Positions 17,198 to 25,022 of a stretch of DNA of 50,155 nt are shown here, piece by piece (within the stretch, counting starts at the first letter, position 1; every line of letters begins with the position of its first letter). Below the pieces are notes generated by a model. That model was not told where the DNA came from. It did not search any database and saw only the letters and a list, made by a program, of their open reading frames with translations. Where the stretch lies: positions 1 to 50,155 of IMG/VR virus record IMGVR_UViG_3300028025_001335, one strand, 5' to 3'. A program made the position numbers and the translations under genes. This DNA comes from a virus.

Positions 17198-17367
17198 CAC
17201 ATAGAATCGTAGTAAACGTACAAACAGGTGTAACTACACAAGTAGAATACACCCCTGAAGAACAAGCTGCACATGATGCAGCAGTAGCGCAAGCTGCCGA
17301 ATTAGCAGCACAACAAGCAGCAGAGGCAACAGTTCAGGTAGTAGTACCTGAAGCAACCGCACCGTAA
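17194..17367 (+). CDS. Small Ala/Gln-rich protein (57 aa)
   Basis: 57 residues starting MTHRIVVNVQTGVTTQVEYT, followed by an Ala-rich helix (PEEQAAHDAAVAQAAELAAQ) and a short hydrophobic tail. ATG 17194 overlaps the Y2 stop, and AAGGAGG lies at 17180-17186, an ideal ribosome binding site. Proteins with a PEEQAA helix of this kind commonly sit next to fibre genes in phages. The function is unknown. Confidence 0.65.
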   Translation: MTHRIVVNVQTGVTTQVEYTPEEQAAHDAAVAQAAELAAQQAAEATVQVVVPEATAP

Positions 17368-17576
17368 TGAGTGAAGACACAGTAACTTTAACACAAGCTA
17401 AATTAATGTCTCATGAGCAAGTATGCTCAGAACGTTATGCAGCTATTGCAGCTAGTCTTCAAGCAGCAGGAACAAGAATGACTAAAATAGAATACCTCTT
17501 ATATGGTGTTATGTTATGTGTATTACTTGGCCCCGGTACTGCTGCTGATTTTATTAAACATTTAATAGGAGTATGA
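17367..17576 (+). CDS. Holin-like small membrane protein
   Basis: 69 residues. The N-terminal half is hydrophilic and helical. One hydrophobic stretch, YLLYGVMLCVLLGPG at about 43-57, can span the membrane, followed by a short tail. The layout (helical head, one membrane segment, small size) and the position at the start of the lysis cassette fit a class III or XhlA-like holin, which would permeabilise the inner membrane. It starts in a TAATG overlap with the previous stop. Another membrane protein in this cassette could be the real holin. Confidence 0.55.
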   Translation: MSEDTVTLTQAKLMSHEQVCSERYAAIAASLQAAGTRMTKIEYLLYGVMLCVLLGPGTAADFIKHLIGV

Positions 17577-17577
17577 A

Positions 17578-18279
17578 ATTGAACCTATCAGTCTTATTCT
17601 CATGGGTGCGTACCAATGTGTCAATGCTATCAAAGAAGGTTGTGACCTTTATAAGCAAGCTAAAGAATCCTTTGTCGAAATAAAAGAAACATACGATGAA
17701 GCAATGGGGGATGTAGAAGAACTTAAAGGTATCTTTGCATTCCTCATGACTTTTTTTCGTGAAAAAATATTCGGTAGTAAACCTAAACCAATAGTAGCTA
17801 AGCCTAAAGCTAAACAAAAACAAAAATATGTTACTGTTGATGAAACAAAAATTAGATCAGATGTAATACAACAATTAACTAAGTTTTTTAAATTACAAGA
17901 ACAATTAGCTGAACATATCCGTGAAGAAGAATATAAAAGTAAAAACGTATATAATAAGAATCAAAACCATATGGAGTCAGCTTTACTAAGAGTAGATGCG
18001 TTAGACCAGATGGCTGCTTTAGAAGTCACAATAAGAGAAACAATGGTTTATCAAAGCCCACCTGAAATGGGTGCCTTGTATTCTAAAGTGTTTGATATGA
18101 GGAATGTAATACGTCAAGAACAAGATGAGGCTAGGCTCAAACAAGAAAAACTTGATAGGAACATAAAATGGCAACAACGAGAAGACCAGCGGGAAAAGGA
18201 AATAACAATAGCATTAGTTCTGCTGACTCTATTCCTAATTGGTTACCTCCACCTATGGTTCCTGTACCTGAGCCATTAG
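17578..18279 (+). CDS. Coiled-coil protein with C-terminal membrane anchor, probable ATT start
   Basis: From ATT 17578 the product is 233 residues; from the first ATG (17602) it is 225. AGGAG at 17567-17571 is ideally spaced for the ATT and too far from the ATG, and the extra residues (start-EPISLIL) match the hydrophobic 'M-D/E-P-I-S-L-I' openings I associate with this type of phage protein. A Lys/Pro-rich linker (KPKPIVAKPKAKQKQK) at about 70-85 separates the N-terminal helix from a long coiled coil, and a membrane segment (ITIALVLLTLFLIGYLHLWF) closes the protein. The function is unknown; its place between lysis genes suggests a membrane-associated lysis or entry-control role. Confidence 0.65.
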   Translation: MEPISLILMGAYQCVNAIKEGCDLYKQAKESFVEIKETYDEAMGDVEELKGIFAFLMTFFREKIFGSKPKPIVAKPKAKQKQKYVTVDETKIRSDVIQQLTKFFKLQEQLAEHIREEEYKSKNVYNKNQNHMESALLRVDALDQMAALEVTIRETMVYQSPPEMGALYSKVFDMRNVIRQEQDEARLKQEKLDRNIKWQQREDQREKEITIALVLLTLFLIGYLHLWFLYLSH

Positions 18280-18467
18280 AAAGGAATCATGGTATGTTTT
18301 ATTTAGGTTGGGTTGCTGCTTGTGTATTAGTAGCTTTGTTATTGCCATTAAGTTCTTTTATATTTTTTAAAGTATATGAGACACAATTACAAGCTGAATA
18401 TACTTTACATGAAGTAGAACAAATTAAAAAAGAAATAGAACGAAAACAAGCAAAGGATAAACAATGA
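18168..18467 (+). CDS. Single-span membrane protein (99 aa)
   Basis: 99 residues: a Pro-rich N-terminal region (SIPNWLPPPMVPVPEPLE), one membrane segment at about 44-67 (YLGWVAACVLVALLLPLSSF), and a charged coiled-coil tail (HEVEQIKKEIERKQAKDKQ). It overlaps the preceding gene by 112 bases in another frame, but TAGGAACATAAA before ATG 18168 and the coherent membrane topology support a real gene. Its stop overlaps the next start by four bases (ATGA). It may be a holin or antiholin component; this is only inferred from place and topology. Confidence 0.65.
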   Translation: MATTRRPAGKGNNNSISSADSIPNWLPPPMVPVPEPLERNHGMFYLGWVAACVLVALLLPLSSFIFFKVYETQLQAEYTLHEVEQIKKEIERKQAKDKQ

Positions 18468-18790
18468 AGCAATTAGAAAAAGATTCAGCATATAATCAAT
18501 TTGATACTGATAAAGATGGTGTAGTAACTGATGCCGAATTAGCCAGATCAGAACGAATGATGATGATTGAAAACATGGATAAGATGGCTGATCAACAGCG
18601 TATTATGGCATGGTTTGCTCTTGTATTACCTCCAATTGTTATCATGTATTTAGGTTCTGCTCTTGTATTGTTAGATAAAGTAAATGCTCTTAATGGTTTA
18701 GCAACTACATACTGTGCTGCAATGGGTACTATTGTTGTTGCATTCATGGCTGCTCATGCTTATGCTCGAGGAAAGATGGCTGATGCGTAA
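18464..18790 (+). CDS. EF-hand membrane protein, holin-like
   Basis: 108 residues. Residues about 13-24 are a canonical EF-hand loop, DTDKDGVVTDAE, with Asp at positions 1, 3 and 5, Gly at 6, a hydrophobic residue at 8 and Glu at 12. A short helix and two membrane segments follow (WFALVLPPIVIMYLGSALVL and YCAAMGTIVVAFMAAHAYA). I recall similar small EF-hand membrane proteins in marine phages. Two spans, small size and location directly before the spanins suggest a holin, here with a possible calcium-sensing head; calcium binding is inferred from the loop alone. Confidence 0.7.
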   Translation: MKQLEKDSAYNQFDTDKDGVVTDAELARSERMMMIENMDKMADQQRIMAWFALVLPPIVIMYLGSALVLLDKVNALNGLATTYCAAMGTIVVAFMAAHAYARGKMADA

Positions 18791-19265
18791 TATAATTATA
18801 GGTATCATATTATCTATTGTTACTTTTATTGCTGGTTACTTTAAAGGTGAGTATGATAAAGGCGTAGATGTAGCATTACAAGTAACTAAAGCTAATGAAG
18901 CTTCTGCAGAAAAAGAAAAGCAATTAACTCAAGTAGCAGTTACATATGCTACTGTACTAAGAGAGAAAGAAAATAATGCAAACAAAAAGATCCAAGCTCT
19001 TCGTAATGATGTTGCCTCTGGTAATCGTAGGTTGTTCATTCCTGTCTCCACCCAAGCCCCCAACTGTAGTGTACAAGCCACCACAGATGCCCCCACTACC
19101 AGTGGAAGTGACACAAGAGAAACACGAGCCGAACTTGACCGAAAGACTTCTGACGATCTTATCGCCATAACAGCGGAAGGTGACTCAGCTATTCGTAAGT
19201 TAAACACATGTATTAATCAGTATAACGAGATTAAGGATAAATTAAATGACGCAATTAAGCACTAA
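18783..19265 (+). CDS. Rz: Rz-like inner-membrane spanin
   Basis: 160 residues from ATG 18783; GAGGAAAG lies about seven bases upstream, and the start overlaps the previous gene by eight bases. A single N-terminal membrane anchor (IIIGIILSIVTFIAGYFKGE) is followed by a long coiled coil and a Thr/Ser-rich stretch. RNDVASGNRRLFIPV is the typical Rz motif of the phage lysis protein family. A second gene with lipoprotein features is embedded in the +1 frame at 18976-19170, as in lambda and T7-type Rz/Rz1 pairs. The pair would bridge the periplasm and fuse inner and outer membranes at the final lysis step. Confidence 0.85.
   Translation: MRNIIIGIILSIVTFIAGYFKGEYDKGVDVALQVTKANEASAEKEKQLTQVAVTYATVLREKENNANKKIQALRNDVASGNRRLFIPVSTQAPNCSVQATTDAPTTSGSDTRETRAELDRKTSDDLIAITAEGDSAIRKLNTCINQYNEIKDKLNDAIKH
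18976..19170 (+). CDS. Rz1: Rz1-like outer-membrane lipoprotein spanin, embedded in Rz
   Basis: 64 residues lying entirely inside the Rz gene in another frame. A basic N-terminus (MQTKRSK) and hydrophobic stretch lead to a lipobox, LVIVGC, giving a mature lipoprotein starting at Cys20. The mature part is proline-rich (SPPKPPTVVYKPPQMPPLP), exactly the composition of Rz1 proteins. This arrangement is strong evidence for a Gram-negative host. Confidence 0.85.
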   Translation: MQTKRSKLFVMMLPLVIVGCSFLSPPKPPTVVYKPPQMPPLPVEVTQEKHEPNLTERLLTILSP

Positions 19266-19710
19266 CTTTACTTTAAAAGAACTATCTAGATCAGATACAG
19301 CTACTCGATTAGGCTTTGATAATACACCTGACGCTACAGCTACAGCTAATTTAAAAACATTATGCGAAAAAGTATTACAACCTGTAAGAGATCATTACGG
19401 TAAAGTAACTGTTAATAGTGCTTATAGATCACCTGAGTCAAATGCTGCTGTAGGTGGTTCAAAAACATCAGATCACTGTAAAGGTATGGCTGCTGATATT
19501 GAAGTATCAGGCACAGCTAATGGTGACTTAGCTCAATACATTAAAGATAATTTTAAATTTACACAATTAATTCTCGAGTTCTACACTCAAGGTATACCTG
19601 ATTCAGGTTGGGTTCACGTATCATATGATCCAGCTAATCTAAAATGTGAATGTTTAACTGCTACAAAACAAAACGGTAAAACAGTATACTTAAAAGGTTT
19701 ACAACCTTAA
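19246..19710 (+). CDS. Endolysin, M15-type peptidase
   Basis: 154 residues. The M15 (D-Ala-D-Ala carboxypeptidase or L-Ala-D-Glu endopeptidase) zinc motif is visible as SDHCKGMAADIE, with His and Asp as metal ligands, and the third ligand in GWVHVSYD. The N-terminal helix and YRSPESNAAVGGSK lead are also typical of this family. Without a signal peptide it would need the holin for access to the peptidoglycan. ATG 19246 lies inside the end of Rz (20-base overlap). The phage promoter motif follows right after the stop, so the lysis operon ends here. Confidence 0.9.
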   Translation: MTQLSTNFTLKELSRSDTATRLGFDNTPDATATANLKTLCEKVLQPVRDHYGKVTVNSAYRSPESNAAVGGSKTSDHCKGMAADIEVSGTANGDLAQYIKDNFKFTQLILEFYTQGIPDSGWVHVSYDPANLKCECLTATKQNGKTVYLKGLQP

Positions 19711-19712
19711 CG

Positions 19713-19734
19713 ACAGACGTCCCCTAATAGAGAA
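19713..19734 (+). promoter_or_regulatory. Phage-type promoter motif, rightward copy
   Basis: ACGTCCCCTAATAGAGAAC in the 36-base gap between endolysin and PhoH-like gene. It shares the core CCCCTAATA and the following purines with three leftward copies (37697-37720, 39872-39893, 48493-48513). It would drive the PhoH, tail and ejection genes. Length, conservation and position before operons resemble T7-class promoters. Confidence 0.7.
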
Positions 19735-19746
19735 CAAGGAATATAA

Positions 19747-20427
19747 TTGAAACGTAACGCCAAACATCAGAGGGATTCGGTTCAAGTCCCTCGTGTATTT
19801 CATATTCAACCTAAAACTTTCAATCAAAAACTATTACTAGAATCAATAGAAGAATTCGAAATAGTAGTTGCACTAGGTCCAGCAGGAACTGGTAAAACAT
19901 TTTGTAGTGCAAGTAAAGTAGCTCAGTTATTCCTTAAAGGTGGTTATGATCATATTATCCTTAGTAGAGCTAATGTACCTACAGGCAAGTCATTAGGTTC
20001 GTTTCCCGGAACAGTAGAAGATAAATTAAGTCCTTGGTTATTACCAATTACTTCGGTACTAGAGAAACAGTTTGGCGTTTCTAAGTATCAATATTTAGCT
20101 AATAAGAAAACAATTCAGATGCAACCACTTGAGACTATTCGTGGTAGATCATTTGAAAACTCATTAGTTATCGTAGATGAATGTCAGAATTTAAACTTTG
20201 ATGAAATCAAAGCTATTACAACTAGACTAGGTGAAAACTCTAAGATGATTCTTTCAGGAGACTCATCCCAGTCAGATGTATCAAATGGTAATGGCATCAT
20301 TAAGTTTTGTAAAATGTGCGAAAGAAATAATATCGAAATACCAATAGTAGAATTCACAACAAATGATGTAGTGAGGTCTGACATTGTTGGAGCACTAGTC
20401 AAAATGTTTGTAAAAGAAAAGGTTTAA
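19747..20427 (+). CDS. phoH: PhoH-like ATPase
   Basis: 226 residues. Walker A is GPAGTGKT at about 38-45, Walker B is LVIVDECQN at about 139-147, and SGDSSQ serves as sensor motif, together the standard PhoH/RecD-like P-loop fold. PhoH-like genes are frequent in aquatic phages and their precise role is not settled; RNA-related or phosphate-related functions have been proposed. The frame begins with TTG at 19747, preceded by AACAAGGAATATAA, and no ATG is available near it. It lies between lysis and tail genes and is the first gene after the rightward phage promoter motif. Confidence 0.85.
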   Translation: MKRNAKHQRDSVQVPRVFHIQPKTFNQKLLLESIEEFEIVVALGPAGTGKTFCSASKVAQLFLKGGYDHIILSRANVPTGKSLGSFPGTVEDKLSPWLLPITSVLEKQFGVSKYQYLANKKTIQMQPLETIRGRSFENSLVIVDECQNLNFDEIKAITTRLGENSKMILSGDSSQSDVSNGNGIIKFCKMCERNNIEIPIVEFTTNDVVRSDIVGALVKMFVKEKV

Positions 20428-20430
20428 AAT

Positions 20431-21969
20431 ATGGCTACTACAATAGAACAATTCGGCAGAGGAGGGTGGAACTCTGACATGCCACCATTAATCTTACCAC
20501 AGAATACATTCACAGATGTGATGAATGTAAGATTTGATGATGAAGCAGTACAGGCAACTACTGGAGAGACTACATATAAAGTAGTATCTATTGCCCCTGA
20601 CTATGGTATTCACTGGAGACGTCCTGATCAAGGATACAATATCTTTGCTAAGAATGGTAATATTGTAAGGGTAGATTCATTAGGCAATCAATCAGCTATG
20701 TTAACTAGTAGTGACCCAGTATATGACAATAGTGATTGGCAAGGTACATTATTTAATGGTGGATTTGCTATTGTAATTAACAATGGCACATCCAACCCAT
20801 TATATTGTTTATACGGAAGCACTACAGCTGGTTCCTCATTTCAACCACTACCTAACTGGAACTATATTCCCGGATTAACAGTTACGGCTAAAGTTATTAG
20901 AGCATTTAATTATTCTTTAGTAGCTGCTAATTTAACTTTAGATCAGAGTGGTACAATTACTTATGCACCCGGAACTATAAGGGTATCTGTACAAGCGGCT
21001 ACAGGTTCTATCCCCTCTATATGGCAACCCGGATTAACAACAGATACTGCTGATGAATTTGATTTAAGCTCTACATCACCTATTCTTGATATGCAAGAAC
21101 TTAGAGGTAGTATGTTTATTTATTCTTCAGATAGTATTAATATATTAACTATAGGCGCTACTACAAGAGTAGTACCATATAGTAAGTCATATGGTATTCT
21201 TAATACAGACTGCGTTATTGAGGTAGATGGTAAACACTTTGTTGTTGATCGTAATGATATCTATACTCATAATGGTTCAGGTGCTATTGAGTCTATTGCT
21301 GACTTTAGAATTAAAAAATATTTCTTCAGAAATTTAAATAAGAATGCTACTAATAAAGTACACGTAGTTAAAAATCCATTCTATAAAGAAATATGGATTA
21401 ACTATCCTAAAGGTACATCTACTGTTTGTAATGAAGCTATTATCTATAATTATAAAAATAATACATGGACTAAAAGAACATTACCTTCAGCTACATATTT
21501 ATTTAATGGCCCTCCAAGTGTAAGTAACGTATTTCAATACGGTAAAGAAGTACTTTATATATGTACTAATAGTAACCAAACATTAGTTACTGATGATGGT
21601 TATTATATGTGGATTAATTCTTCATTATCTCAATTTGAATCTTATATTGAAAAGAAAAGATTAAATACAGGTGATGTCTCAGGTAGTAGCTTAGTAACTT
21701 CTATATATCCTATCTTTGATAAAGTACCTATTAATTCAGATATTACTATTAAAGTAGCAGGTCAAAATAATTATAATGATGATATAGATTTAACATCAGA
21801 TGACCCCGCTATTACTACTTTAATGTTCTTACCTAATACTAACAGATCACAAGGTTATAAGGTTGATCCTCGATCTTATGGTCGTGTTTTAAATTACAGG
21901 ATATCTTCTTCAGAGTATTGGAGACTAGCTACTATGGCTGTAGACGCTAAACAAGCAGACAGGAGATAA
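20431..21969 (+). CDS. Tail nozzle (tail tubular B-like) protein
   Basis: 512 residues, beta-rich throughout. The N-terminus TIEQFGRGGWNSDMPPLILP followed by NVRFDDEAVQATTGE is the opening typical of podovirus nozzle proteins, in which beta-propeller-like domains form the distal tail tube (P22 gp10 and T7 gp12 are functional counterparts). A later segment, HFVVDRNDIYTHNGSG, is also characteristic. It starts three bases after the PhoH-like stop and is followed by another tail protein. Confidence 0.8.
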   Translation: MATTIEQFGRGGWNSDMPPLILPQNTFTDVMNVRFDDEAVQATTGETTYKVVSIAPDYGIHWRRPDQGYNIFAKNGNIVRVDSLGNQSAMLTSSDPVYDNSDWQGTLFNGGFAIVINNGTSNPLYCLYGSTTAGSSFQPLPNWNYIPGLTVTAKVIRAFNYSLVAANLTLDQSGTITYAPGTIRVSVQAATGSIPSIWQPGLTTDTADEFDLSSTSPILDMQELRGSMFIYSSDSINILTIGATTRVVPYSKSYGILNTDCVIEVDGKHFVVDRNDIYTHNGSGAIESIADFRIKKYFFRNLNKNATNKVHVVKNPFYKEIWINYPKGTSTVCNEAIIYNYKNNTWTKRTLPSATYLFNGPPSVSNVFQYGKEVLYICTNSNQTLVTDDGYYMWINSSLSQFESYIEKKRLNTGDVSGSSLVTSIYPIFDKVPINSDITIKVAGQNNYNDDIDLTSDDPAITTLMFLPNTNRSQGYKVDPRSYGRVLNYRISSSEYWRLATMAVDAKQADRR

Positions 21970-21972
21970 TAC

Positions 21973-23232
21973 ATGATACTACCTCCTCCTATTACAGGTA
22001 TAGATGAGCTTGACGCTTTCTTATCTCAGCTATACATGGAAGATACAGTATCTAACACTGACAACGTTGTCATTGATTCAAGTAATGGTCAAGTATATAA
22101 CCCATCTACTGGTATTGTTGTATCTTATTTATATCAGTACATGCATATCAAATATGCTGATGACAACGTAGGCACTGGTATATCAGATAGCCCAACAGGT
22201 AAAGCTTACTTTGGTTTGTTTAATACTGACTTAGCCACTGAATCACTTAACCCAGCAGACTATACTTGGTATATTGTTAATGGTGGGTTTGGATCAACTA
22301 AATATTTCTGGTATATCGTTAATGGTGGTAGACAATTTAACTATGTAATTAGTGAAACATTACCTAATGCTTTATACATACAAGATACAGGAGCAGTTGT
22401 TAACTTAGATTTAGTATCTAGCTCTAGTGGTGCATCAGCTCGTATTGCTTATGCTAAAGCAGTTATAGGCTCACTTAATTCTACTCCAACTACTTTTACT
22501 ACTTCAGGCTCAACTAGCTATCCACCTACAAATACTTGGGGTGGAAGTGAAGTATGGGTAGGTGTCCCCCCAGCATTATCTGTTGGTGAAGCATTATACA
22601 GATCAGATGGTGTGTACAACCCAGCAACTGATATAACTACTTGGTATGTACCTTATACTGCTTCTTTAAGTGTAGGGTCATTAGCTGTAATAAGCCCTGT
22701 TATGGGTACCCTTAACAACGGTAATGTGGTAAGATCTAGTACAACTATTGGATCAGGTTCAGGTGTATTGTTTGAGTCTTCAGGTGCGTTTGCTCAGGGT
22801 GACTCAACTAAAAACATTACATATGATGGATCTACATTGACCTTAAACGGTGCATTAGTTAATACTGCTAACTTAGTAACAAACTCTGTATCTACATCTG
22901 CAAGTAATAGTAATGCTGGTAACAGTGCAACTATAACCTTATCACTTAATGCGGGTGATACAGTATGTTTAAATGCTTATTGTGATACAGGATATAATAC
23001 TGCTGCTGTTGGATTAACCAGAACATTCAGTATTTTTATTACAGGTGCTGCTACAGCTACATTATGTACAACTACTTCTTTAGTATCAACGGTTATGCTT
23101 GTTGATTACTATCCATCATCAGCCACAGGGAATGTATATACAGCCCCATCAACTGGCTCCTACACCTTTACTGCCACATATAGTGCTGGTACTGGTGCAA
23201 CATCTATAAACGCTATTGTTTTAAAGAGATAA
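21973..23232 (+). CDS. Tail protein, probable fibre or hub component
   Basis: 419 residues. The N-terminal part (MILPPPITGIDELDAFLSQL) resembles proteins that dock on the nozzle. A repeated pair of YIVNGG motifs occurs at about 98-118 (TWYIVNGGFG and FWYIVNGGRQ), a pattern I associate with central fibre proteins. The C-terminal 150 residues are Ser/Thr/Ala-rich beta strands with FEPSSGAFA-like and LTLNGAL elements, ending in a small beta domain. It lies one to three bases from its neighbours, so it is in the tail operon. The function is inferred. Confidence 0.65.
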   Translation: MILPPPITGIDELDAFLSQLYMEDTVSNTDNVVIDSSNGQVYNPSTGIVVSYLYQYMHIKYADDNVGTGISDSPTGKAYFGLFNTDLATESLNPADYTWYIVNGGFGSTKYFWYIVNGGRQFNYVISETLPNALYIQDTGAVVNLDLVSSSSGASARIAYAKAVIGSLNSTPTTFTTSGSTSYPPTNTWGGSEVWVGVPPALSVGEALYRSDGVYNPATDITTWYVPYTASLSVGSLAVISPVMGTLNNGNVVRSSTTIGSGSGVLFESSGAFAQGDSTKNITYDGSTLTLNGALVNTANLVTNSVSTSASNSNAGNSATITLSLNAGDTVCLNAYCDTGYNTAAVGLTRTFSIFITGAATATLCTTTSLVSTVMLVDYYPSSATGNVYTAPSTGSYTFTATYSAGTGATSINAIVLKR

Positions 23233-23233
23233 T

Positions 23234-23650
23234 ATGAACATCGTACTATTACCCCCAGATAAAGCATTAAAATATTGGCCATCTATTTGTTTATTTTTAG
23301 ACAAAGCTTTAGCCAAAGGTCAAGGAGAAGCAACAACAACTGACTATATGCGCAGAATACTTTTAAAAGAAGTTCATTGTTGGGTGCTAATAGATGATGA
23401 AACAACTATTGTTGGTGCTGCATTAACACAAGTGTTGCAATATGCTCAACATAAAACATTACATATAATTGCTTTCTCAGGAGAAGGTTTTGAAGAACAA
23501 TCAAAAGTATTTCCTACAGTAGAAGAATTCGCAAAAGAAATAGGATGTAAAGCCATTGAACAATGGGGAAGACCGGGCTGGGCAAAGATATTACCCAAGT
23601 ATGTTCCTGGTTTTAAACAAGCATACGTAGTTATGAGAAAAGATTTATAA
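23234..23650 (+). CDS. GNAT-like protein of the tail region
   Basis: 138 residues with the layout of a small GNAT fold: an N-terminal helix pair, central strands including VLIDDETTIVGAALTQV, and the C-terminal CKAIEQWGRPGWAKILPKY that is common in phage GNAT-like proteins placed before internal virion proteins (the T7 gp13 position). The acetyl-CoA loop is not clearly visible, so enzyme activity is uncertain. It starts one base after the preceding stop. Confidence 0.6.
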   Translation: MNIVLLPPDKALKYWPSICLFLDKALAKGQGEATTTDYMRRILLKEVHCWVLIDDETTIVGAALTQVLQYAQHKTLHIIAFSGEGFEEQSKVFPTVEEFAKEIGCKAIEQWGRPGWAKILPKYVPGFKQAYVVMRKDL

Positions 23651-23660
23651 GGAACATATA

Positions 23661-24353
23661 ATGATTAAATGGAAATATAGTAATATATCTAAGAGATATA
23701 AAGGCGGTGGTGGTAGTCCCGGTACTACAAGTACAGAAAGTACTATCCCTAAAGAATTTATTCCGGGCTTATTAAGAACACAAGATAAAGCTGAAGACCT
23801 TTATGGTAGAGGCGAGCTTGGTAAAGTTGCTGGTCAAAGTGGCTTACAAAAAGAAGCATTTACTAGTGGTATTGGTGGTGTAAGAGAAGCTGTTGCAGCT
23901 AATAAAGAAACATTAACAGGCCAAAGACAAAGACTAGGATCAATGGCTGAAACAGGTGGTGCTGATGAATTAAAAGCAGCTCTTGATTTAGATGTTGGTA
24001 TGGGTGCTGCTAAGATTGGTCAGGATTATGGTGCATCAGGTACATTAGGTTCTTATAGACAAAACCTAGCTAATGCTACTTCTGAAGACGCTACTAAAGC
24101 TAAGTTTGCCCAACAAGTTATTCAAAATAAAGCTGCTGCAGAACAAGGTTTAAATACTAATGCTGCTGCATTATCTGCTGATCAAGCTAATTTACTTAAG
24201 TCTCTTGAAGCTACTGGTGCTGCTGAACGTGGTATCGATCAACAACAACTAGATGCTAATTGGCAAGCATATCAAAGGTTAGCATCATCTATGTATGGTA
24301 ACCCAGCAAGACAACAAACAGTTGCAATACCCGGCTCTTCAGGAGGTAAATAA
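23661..24353 (+). CDS. Internal virion / ejection protein (230 aa)
   Basis: 230 residues. A basic Lys/Gly-rich start (KRYKGGGGSPG) precedes long Ala/Gln/Leu-rich helices, with no cysteine. Proteins of this composition, located between tail and large ejection genes, are the small injected proteins of podoviruses (compare P22 gp7 or T7 gp14 by position). The stop overlaps the start of the next gene by one base (TAATGG). Confidence 0.65.
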   Translation: MIKWKYSNISKRYKGGGGSPGTTSTESTIPKEFIPGLLRTQDKAEDLYGRGELGKVAGQSGLQKEAFTSGIGGVREAVAANKETLTGQRQRLGSMAETGGADELKAALDLDVGMGAAKIGQDYGASGTLGSYRQNLANATSEDATKAKFAQQVIQNKAAAEQGLNTNAAALSADQANLLKSLEATGAAERGIDQQQLDANWQAYQRLASSMYGNPARQQTVAIPGSSGGK

Positions 24354-25021
24354 TGGATTATGATCCTTGGGATTGGTCTAAAAAACAGACACAACAAGAT
24401 AAAATTAATGGCCCTTTAGGTAATACTATTGCACCATTACAGGCGTCAACTGAACAAGCGCCTCCTCCTGTAAATGTACCAGTTACACCTGAGAAGCCAA
24501 ATGAACTTTTACAAACAGCAAAAGGTATTGCTGTAGCTAAAGGTGCTGATAAGGCTACTAATTATGTTGGTAAAGAATATGATGCATGGAAAGCAAGTCA
24601 ACCACTTGAACCTACATATACAATGGCTGAAGGCCCAGTAAGTAGCGCACCATTAAGTGCTGAAGCAACAACAGCAGCAGCACCAGAAAGTATGATGCCA
24701 GCTGGTGTAGATATGTCTGGAGCAACAACTGCTGGTTATACAGCACCAGTAGCTGAAACAGCTGCTGTATCTGCTGCTCCATTAGCAGCTCCTGCTAGTG
24801 CTGCTGTTGCACCCGCTTCATCTGTAGCTGGTACATACGGTGTAGGCACTGCAACTACTGCCGCTACAACTGGTGCTGCTACTGCAGGTGCGGGTGCTGC
24901 GGGAGGTGCTGCTGCAGGTGGTGCTGCCGGTAGTGCAGGATTAACTGCTGCATTAGCTTCTAACCCAATAGGTTGGGGTGTAGGTGCTTTATTGTTAGCT
25001 AAATCAATGAATTGGATTTAA
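24353..25021 (+). CDS. Internal virion protein with hydrophobic Gly/Ala C-terminus
   Basis: 222 residues. The N-terminal part is polar (DPWDWSKKQTQQDK), the middle is Ala/Pro/Thr-rich and low in complexity, and the last 50 residues are Gly/Ala-rich and end in a hydrophobic segment (SNPIGWGVGALLLAKSMNWI). Such tails are common in ejection proteins that insert into the host membrane. It is coupled to both neighbours (one-base overlap before, one-base gap after). Confidence 0.65.
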   Translation: MDYDPWDWSKKQTQQDKINGPLGNTIAPLQASTEQAPPPVNVPVTPEKPNELLQTAKGIAVAKGADKATNYVGKEYDAWKASQPLEPTYTMAEGPVSSAPLSAEATTAAAPESMMPAGVDMSGATTAGYTAPVAETAAVSAAPLAAPASAAVAPASSVAGTYGVGTATTAATTGAATAGAGAAGGAAAGGAAGSAGLTAALASNPIGWGVGALLLAKSMNWI

Positions 25022-25022
25022 T

